A stretch of 11,824 nucleotides of DNA from Ramlibacter sp. (GTDB taxonomy: Bacteria > Pseudomonadota > Gammaproteobacteria > Burkholderiales > Burkholderiaceae_C), in the NCBI GenBank assembly GCA_023701085.1, contig JAMPXR010000036.1, positions 1 through 11,824 on the forward strand. Direction: 5' to 3'. This document shows positions 8,468 to 11,824 of this stretch, one piece after another. The notes under the pieces were generated by a model. That model did no database searches, was not told the DNA's origin, and saw only the letters and a list, made by a program, of their open reading frames with translations. Numbering within the stretch: position 1 is the first letter of the stretch; each line of letters begins with the position of its first letter. The translations under genes were made by a program, and so were the position numbers.

Positions 8468-8486
8468 CGTGCGGCCCTGCCGCACG
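8468..8486. repeat. 19-bp perfect inverted repeat upstream of the 64-aa gene
   Basis: CGTGCGGC-CCT-GCCGCACG has an 8-bp perfect stem and 3-base centre. It overlaps the -35 position of the candidate promoter of the membrane-protein pair, so it may be an operator; it could alternatively be a 3' hairpin of the marR transcript, but no T-run follows. The rest of the gap 8415-8619 shows no gene. Confidence 0.4.
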
Positions 8487-8602
8487 AGTGTTTCGAAGAA
8501 CAACGTCTGTTTACCGGTCGCGCCGATGACTCACGGATGCGGCGCGCGCCAGGTCCGCCGCCGAGCTTCGCGTGCACGGCGGCGGTGCGGTGCGGCGTTT
8601 CG

Positions 8603-8616
8603 GCGCCGCGCGGCGC
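8603..8616. repeat. 14-bp perfect palindrome just after marR
   Basis: GCGCCGCGCGGCGC lies 3 bases beyond the marR stop (8620). It can fold as a 5-bp GC stem with a 4-base loop and may mark the 3' end of that transcript. No T-run follows and such palindromes arise easily in GC-rich DNA. Confidence 0.25.
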
Positions 8617-8619
8617 GCG

Positions 8620-9075
8620 TCATGCGCCGGCATCTTCATGGGGCAGCGGCGACAGCAGGCCAAGGCACTCATCGATGAGGCCATGCAGTTCGACGACGCG
8701 CCGCGGTCCCAACAACTGGTTGATGCCTTCCTGGGCGACACGCCAGCGCCGCTGCGCTTCCTGCCGCTTTTCGCGGCCGGCCCGGGTGACGCGCACCGTT
8801 CGGCTGCGCTGGTCCGCGCCGGGGCCCAGCTCGACCCATCCGGCCTCGATCAGGGGCCGCAGGTTGCGCGTGAGCGTGGAAGGCGTGATCTGCATCTCCC
8901 GCGCCAGGTCCACCGGGCGGACGGGGCCGAGCTTGAGCACGTAGGACAGCAGCGAGTACTGCGTGCCCTTCAGGCCGGTCTTGCCGACCTCGGCGTCGTA
9001 GTGCTGCGCCACCCGCCGCATCAGCTGGCGCAGCTTCAGGTTGGTGCAACCTTGGGGCTTGACAGCGCTGTCCAT
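8620..9075 (-). CDS. MarR-family transcriptional regulator
   Basis: A 151-aa protein with the MarR winged-helix layout: N-terminal dimerisation helix (about 11-30), GLKGTQYSLLSYVLKLGPVRPVDLAREM, recognition helix TPSTLTRNLRPLIEAGWVEL (64-83), wing GPGADQRSRTVRVTRAG (84-100) and C-terminal dimerisation helices. It has two cysteines, C10 and C137; whether either senses oxidants cannot be told. It is divergent from the thioesterase gene over a 75-bp gap containing two palindromes that cover its own predicted promoter, pointing to autorepression and control of the thioesterase. The ATG at 9075 has no Shine-Dalgarno and lies 7 bases after a good -10, so the mRNA may be leaderless. Confidence 0.92.
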   Translation of the reverse strand: MDSAVKPQGCTNLKLRQLMRRVAQHYDAEVGKTGLKGTQYSLLSYVLKLGPVRPVDLAREMQITPSTLTRNLRPLIEAGWVELGPGADQRSRTVRVTRAGREKRQEAQRRWRVAQEGINQLLGPRRVVELHGLIDECLGLLSPLPHEDAGA

Positions 9076-9082
9076 GTCATTT

Positions 9083-9096
9083 ATTGTAGCTGCAAT
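9083..9096. promoter_or_regulatory. Putative MarR operator 1
   Basis: ATTGTAGCTGCAAT is palindromic at 12 of 14 positions and covers the predicted marR -10. Its centre lies 15 bp from that of operator 2, and the two share the form ATTGnAnnTGCAA. Confidence 0.5.
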
Positions 9097-9098
9097 TA

Positions 9099-9110
9099 TT
9101 GCATATGCAA
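9099..9110. promoter_or_regulatory. Putative MarR operator 2
   Basis: TTGCATATGCAA is a perfect 12-bp palindrome covering the predicted marR -35. TTGC...GCAA half sites are common for MarR-family dimers. It stands out as A/T-rich in GC-rich surroundings. Confidence 0.55.
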
Positions 9111-9150
9111 GTTTTGTGGCGAGTTCGCCGCGGTTCGATCAGGAGTGACG

Positions 9151-9687
9151 ATGTCCAACATGAACCATCTCGAAGCCTGGCTGGCCCAGGAACAGGAAGT
9201 GCGCTCCCGGATCGGCAGCGGCCCGGGCGCCGGTGTCGCCACTCCCGCGCAGCTCGCCGGCAGGAGCGGGCTGGACGTGATGCGCGCCATGCTGCGCGGC
9301 GAACTGCCCTACCCGCCCATCACGGAGACACTGGATTTCGCGCTGGTCGAGGTGGAGGAAGGCCGCGCGCTGTTCCAGGGCACCCCGGGGGCGGCGCATC
9401 TCAATCCCATGGGAACCATTCACGGCGGCTGGTATGCCACCCTGCTCGATTCGGCCATGGGCTGCGCCGTGCACACCAGGATGCCGGCGGGCCGCGCCTA
9501 CACGACGGCCGAGCTCGGCGTGAACCTGGTTCGTGCCATCGGCGCCAAGGTGGCGCGCGTCCGGGCCGAAGGCAAGGTCATCCATTGCGGCCGGCAACTC
9601 GCCACCGCCGAGGGGCGGCTGTACGGGCCCGACGGGACCTTGTACGCCCACGCCACCACGACCTGCCTGGTCTTCGACGTGAAATAA
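9151..9687 (+). CDS. PaaI-family hotdog thioesterase
   Basis: A 178-aa single hotdog-fold protein predicted to hydrolyse an acyl- or aryl-CoA thioester in the cytoplasm. It has about 55 residues of N-terminal extension, then the hotdog core with NPMGTIHGGWYATLLDSAMG (residues 85-104, HGG at 91-93 and D100), TTAELGVNLVRAI (118-130) and a closing strand TLYAHATTTCLVF. The HGG followed by an acidic residue on the central helix is the PaaI-type active-site layout. AGGAG five bases before the ATG at 9151 fixes the start. It is divergent from the MarR gene, the usual arrangement for a regulator and its target; the natural substrate is unknown, but an aromatic or fatty acyl-CoA ligand for the regulator would fit. 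Confidence 0.88.
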   Translation: MSNMNHLEAWLAQEQEVRSRIGSGPGAGVATPAQLAGRSGLDVMRAMLRGELPYPPITETLDFALVEVEEGRALFQGTPGAAHLNPMGTIHGGWYATLLDSAMGCAVHTRMPAGRAYTTAELGVNLVRAIGAKVARVRAEGKVIHCGRQLATAEGRLYGPDGTLYAHATTTCLVFDVK

Positions 9688-9699
9688 CGACCACCCGAA

Positions 9700-9712
9700 G
9701 CGCCTTCGGCGC
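9700..9712. terminator. Short hairpin between convergent thioesterase and receiver genes
   Basis: GCGCC-TTC-GGCGC is a 5-bp perfect stem with a 3-base loop, 13 bases after the thioesterase stop in the 34-bp convergent gap. It could help end transcription from either side, but there is no T-run. Confidence 0.25.
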
Positions 9713-9721
9713 CTGCCCTGT

Positions 9722-10102
9722 TCAGCCGGGCGGCAGCATCTGCGAGGCGGCGCTGGCCAGCGCGTGCCAGTCGACCGGCTTGAGAAAGAACCGGTCGGCG
9801 CCGGCCTCGATCGACTGCGCCGGCAACTGCGGGTCCGCGCGTCCGGACAGCATCAGGATCGGGCCGCGCCACGAGGCGCGCATGCGCCGGCAGCATTCGA
9901 GGCCATCCATGCCCGGCATCTGGTAGTCGACCACGACGACATCGAAGCCGCCGCGCGCGAAAATCTCCAGTCCGCGCTCGCCCCGGTCGGCCTCGGTCAC
10001 GACGAACCCGTGGTCCTCGAATGCCGTCCGCACGAAACTCCGGATGTTTTCGTCATCGTCGATGAGCAGTGCGCGCCGCGCGGTGGCCTGGACCTGGATC
10101 AT
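9722..10102 (-). CDS. Stand-alone response regulator receiver protein (CheY-like)
   Basis: A 126-aa protein that is a receiver domain only. Acidic pocket D15-D17 (LIDDDEN), phosphoacceptor D59 in VVVVDYQMPGMDGLE, switch residue S86 in MLSGRAD and conserved K108 in FFLKPVD are all in place, so it should be phosphorylated by a histidine kinase. No output domain follows: the protein ends at the last helix (ASQMLPPG). No kinase gene is in the window. It stands between the convergent thioesterase and the efflux operon. It may work as a phosphate shuttle or bind a partner protein. The ATG at 10102 has a weak GGA about 11 bases upstream. Confidence 0.9.
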   Translation of the reverse strand: MIQVQATARRALLIDDDENIRSFVRTAFEDHGFVVTEADRGERGLEIFARGGFDVVVVDYQMPGMDGLECCRRMRASWRGPILMLSGRADPQLPAQSIEAGADRFFLKPVDWHALASAASQMLPPG

Positions 10103-10162
10103 GGTGTTCGTCCGGCCGGCGCCGCGCAGCCATCGCGATACCGGCCGATGCTGCGACTCTAC

Positions 10163-10183
10163 GCGGATGAGCTTGGCATCCGC
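10163..10183. repeat. Inverted repeat upstream of the receiver gene
   Basis: GCGGATG and CATCCGC form a perfect 7-bp stem around a 7-base loop. On the plus strand a T-rich run (10191-10197, TTTTCTT) follows 7 bases later, resembling a poor intrinsic terminator, but no plus-strand gene ends nearby. It lies in the probable leader or promoter region of the receiver gene. Confidence 0.35.
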
Positions 10184-10200
10184 TAGGCGCTTTTCTTAAC

Positions 10201-10213
10201 CACAACGGTTGTG
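10201..10213. promoter_or_regulatory. 13-bp palindrome, possible operator
   Basis: CACAAC-G-GTTGTG is a perfect inverted repeat with a single central base. The loop is too small for an RNA hairpin, so a protein-binding site is the better reading. It directly abuts the next inverted repeat (10214-10247), about 100 bp upstream of the receiver start. Confidence 0.4.
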
Positions 10214-10247
10214 TGCGGACATGGAAACTTGAGCTCGAATGTCCGCA
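10214..10247. repeat. 9-bp inverted repeat with 16-bp spacer
   Basis: TGCGGACAT (10214-10222) and ATGTCCGCA (10239-10247) are perfect inverted copies; the spacer contains GAGCTC. It lies between the end of the outer membrane factor gene (stop at 10291-10293) and the receiver start (10102). It may be a 3' hairpin of the efflux mRNA or a two-half-site regulator target (half-site centres 25 bp apart). Confidence 0.45.
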
Positions 10248-10290
10248 GGCGGGCGCCGCACCAGGGCGCCGCGGGTCATGGATGCGCGCG

Positions 10291-11673
10291 CTACCCGGGC
10301 GGCTCCCAGCCGCCGCCCAGCGCCTTGTAAAGCAGCACCTGGTTCTGCAGCTGCAGCAGGCGCGCCTGCACCACCGCCTGGCGCGCGGCGAACAGGGAGC
10401 GCTGCGCATCCAACAAGTCCAGGAAGCTCGAGATGCCGGCGTTGTAGCGCAGCTCGGCCAGCCGCAGGCGGGCGGCCTCGGCTTGCGCGACGCCGCGCTG
10501 CGCCGCGAGCTGCTCCTCCAGGGTGGCGCGGCCGGCGAGCGCGTCGGCCACCTCGCGGAAAGCGGCCTGGATCGCGCGTTCGTACTGCGCCACCGCGATG
10601 TCCCGCGCCACCTGGGCCGAAGCCAGTCCGGCGCGGTTGCGCCCCGAGTCGAAGATCGGTTGCACCAGCTGCGGCGCCAGGGTCCAACCCCACGAACCGC
10701 CCTTGAACAGCCCCGAGAGTTCGCCGCTGGCCGTGCCGACGCCCGCCGTGAGCGAGATGCGCGGAAAGAAAGCCGCGCGCGCGGCGCCGATGTTCGCGTT
10801 CGCGGCGATCAGCTGCTGCTCCGCCTGCCGCACGTCGGGGCGGCGTACCAGCACCTCGGACGGCGTGCCCGCCGGCACATCAGGCAAGGTGACCGAGGCC
10901 ATCCCGGGATCGGCCTTGAAATCCGCCGGCAGGGGCTGCCCCAGCAGCAGCGCCAGCGCGTTCTGGTCCAGCGCGCGCTGTCTGTGCAGCTGCGACAAGG
11001 TGGCGCGGGCACCCTCGGCCAGCGACTGCGCCTGCCGGAAATCCAGCTCCGACGCGACGCCATGCTCGAAGCGCAGCTGGGTCAGGCGCAGCGATTCCTC
11101 GCGCGTGGCCAGCGTCTGGCGTGTCAACGCGATCAGTTCCTCGTCCGCCAGCAGGGCGAGCCAGTTGTTCGCCACGGCGGCGACCAGGCTGGTCTGCGCC
11201 GCGCGACGCCCTTCCTCCGTGGCGAGGTACTGGGCCAGCGCCGCCTCGCTCAGGCTGGCGATGCGTCCGAACAGGTCGATCTCCCAGGCGGTGAACGCCA
11301 GGCCGGCGGTGTAGGCGCTCGCCGTGCCGCCGCCGGCGGTGGGCGTGCGCGAGCCGGCCACCGCCACGCCGACCGTGGGAAACCGGTCGGCACGCCGGAT
11401 GTCGTACTGGGCGCGCGCCTGTTCGATGTTGAGGACCGCCACGCGCAGGTCGCGGTTGTTGCGCAGGGCCGTGGCGATCAGCTGCCGGACGCGTTCGTCA
11501 CCGAAGAACGCCTCCCAGGCCGGCTGCGCGGCCGGCGTGCCAGTGGCGGCGGGATAGGGCCAGTCGGCGGGCACCGGCGTGGCGGGCCGCTCGTACGCGG
11601 GCATCATCGAACAGCCCGCCAGCAGGGCGATGGCCGCCAGGGTCGCGGCGCGCATGGGGACCGGCGGCTTCAT
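10291..11673 (-). CDS. NodT-family RND efflux outer membrane lipoprotein
   Basis: A 460-aa outer membrane factor forming the TolC-like exit channel of a tripartite RND pump. A lipoprotein signal ends in LLAGC (C21 lipidated, Ser next, so outer membrane). Two OEP repeats follow (about 60-250 and 275-455), with family marks AWEIDLFGRI (129-138), RFEHGVASELDFRQA (201-215), VRRPDVRQAEQQL (276-288), AFFPRISLTAGVG (301-313), PIFDSGR (339-345) and LRYNAGISSFLDLLDAQRSLF (408-428). GGAG eight bases before the ATG supports the start, which overlaps the stop of the RND pump gene by 4 bp (ATGA). Length is typical. It is the last gene of the efflux operon in this direction. Confidence 0.95.
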   Translation of the reverse strand: MKPPVPMRAATLAAIALLAGCSMMPAYERPATPVPADWPYPAATGTPAAQPAWEAFFGDERVRQLIATALRNNRDLRVAVLNIEQARAQYDIRRADRFPTVGVAVAGSRTPTAGGGTASAYTAGLAFTAWEIDLFGRIASLSEAALAQYLATEEGRRAAQTSLVAAVANNWLALLADEELIALTRQTLATREESLRLTQLRFEHGVASELDFRQAQSLAEGARATLSQLHRQRALDQNALALLLGQPLPADFKADPGMASVTLPDVPAGTPSEVLVRRPDVRQAEQQLIAANANIGAARAAFFPRISLTAGVGTASGELSGLFKGGSWGWTLAPQLVQPIFDSGRNRAGLASAQVARDIAVAQYERAIQAAFREVADALAGRATLEEQLAAQRGVAQAEAARLRLAELRYNAGISSFLDLLDAQRSLFAARQAVVQARLLQLQNQVLLYKALGGGWEPPG

Positions 11674-11824
11674 GCCCGGTCTCCCGCGGCGGCGCCGTCC
11701 GGAAGTTCCTTGTCGAGTTCGTGCATATACAGGCGCCGTTGCCGTTCGCTGCCCTTGAAATAACTGCGCACCACCACGAAGAAGATCGGCACGAAGAACA
11801 CCGCCAGGCCGGTCCCCGTGAGCA
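11670..11824 (-). CDS. RND efflux pump inner-membrane subunit (AcrB/MexB type), C-terminal part
   Basis: The last 50 complete codons of a gene entering from the right edge. The sequence LAVFFVPIFFVVVRSYF is the final transmembrane helix of hydrophobe/amphiphile-efflux RND pumps, followed by a short charged cytoplasmic tail (RQRRLYMHELDKEL). The stop overlaps the start of the outer membrane factor by 4 bp. A periplasmic adaptor gene would be expected further upstream, outside the window. Substrates cannot be told. Confidence 0.88.
   Translation of the reverse strand, partial: LTGTGLAVFFVPIFFVVVRSYFKGSERQRRLYMHELDKELPDGAAAGDRA

Larger units (their letters stand above)
9083..9110 (-). promoter_or_regulatory. 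Predicted marR promoter (leaderless)
   Basis: On the minus strand, TTGCAT (9110-9105) and TACAAT (9088-9083, 5 of 6 to consensus) are separated by 16 bases. The -10 ends 7 bases before the marR ATG, so transcription would begin at or one base before the A of the start codon. Confidence 0.45.

Noticed and set aside
8224..8577. An upstream in-frame start for the 742-aa protein (118 more codons)
   Set aside because: The extension overlaps the 64-aa gene completely, has no membrane or domain signal, and the ATG at 8223 has a good ribosome binding site and an ATGA overlap.
8415..8619. A hidden gene or RNA gene in the 205-bp gap
   Set aside because: No frame with a ribosome binding site and sensible composition, and no tRNA-like fold; only a candidate -10 and two GC-rich inverted repeats are seen.
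10163..10197. Intrinsic terminator on the plus strand
   Set aside because: The T-rich run begins 7 bases after the stem and no plus-strand gene ends within 450 bp, so it is listed only as an inverted repeat.

Overview
The window is GC-rich (every gene has strongly G/C-biased third codon positions), tightly packed, and free of mobile elements, tRNA, rRNA or CRISPR arrays. Protein styles and gene combinations (TRAP transporter with a GntR/FadR regulator, a NodT-type outer membrane factor, many 4-bp stop/start overlaps) point to a free-living betaproteobacterium, most likely Burkholderiales; this is inferred from style, not from a marker gene.

Left part (1-5309) is a sugar-acid catabolism locus. 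On the minus strand are a DgoR-like GntR/FadR repressor and, overlapping its stop by 4 bp, the start of a TRAP transporter small permease that runs off the window. Divergent on the plus strand is a four-gene operon: an IlvD/EDD-family [2Fe-2S] dehydratase, a PfkB-family 2-keto-3-deoxygluconate (KDG) kinase, a 2-dehydro-3-deoxygalactonokinase (DgoK) and a KDPGal aldolase (DgoA). Together they read as a De Ley-Doudoroff-type pathway: uptake of a hexonate, dehydration to a 2-keto-3-deoxy acid, phosphorylation, and cleavage to pyruvate plus glyceraldehyde 3-phosphate. The dehydratase is not of the enolase-superfamily DgoD type, and two kinases of unrelated folds sit side by side. The shared intergenic region carries an inverted pair of 17-bp near-repeats that look like the regulator's operators.

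Middle part (5341-8414, minus strand) holds, in transcription order, a 64-aa single-pass membrane protein, a 742-aa single-pass membrane protein with a large predicted periplasmic part (tentatively resembling the periplasmic region of T6SS TssM/IcmF but lacking the NTPase part), and a CPHC thioredoxin-fold lipoprotein of DsbC/DsbG type. This is the least explained part of the window.

Right part: a MarR regulator (minus) is divergent from a PaaI-type hotdog thioesterase (plus). The 75-bp gap contains two palindromes that sit on the predicted marR promoter, and the marR transcript may be leaderless. Next come a stand-alone CheY-like receiver protein (minus), a 188-bp spacer rich in inverted repeats, and the end of an RND efflux operon (minus): the last 50 codons of an RND inner-membrane pump followed, with a 4-bp overlap, by a NodT-family outer membrane lipoprotein. 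No gene-free stretch exceeds about 205 bp.
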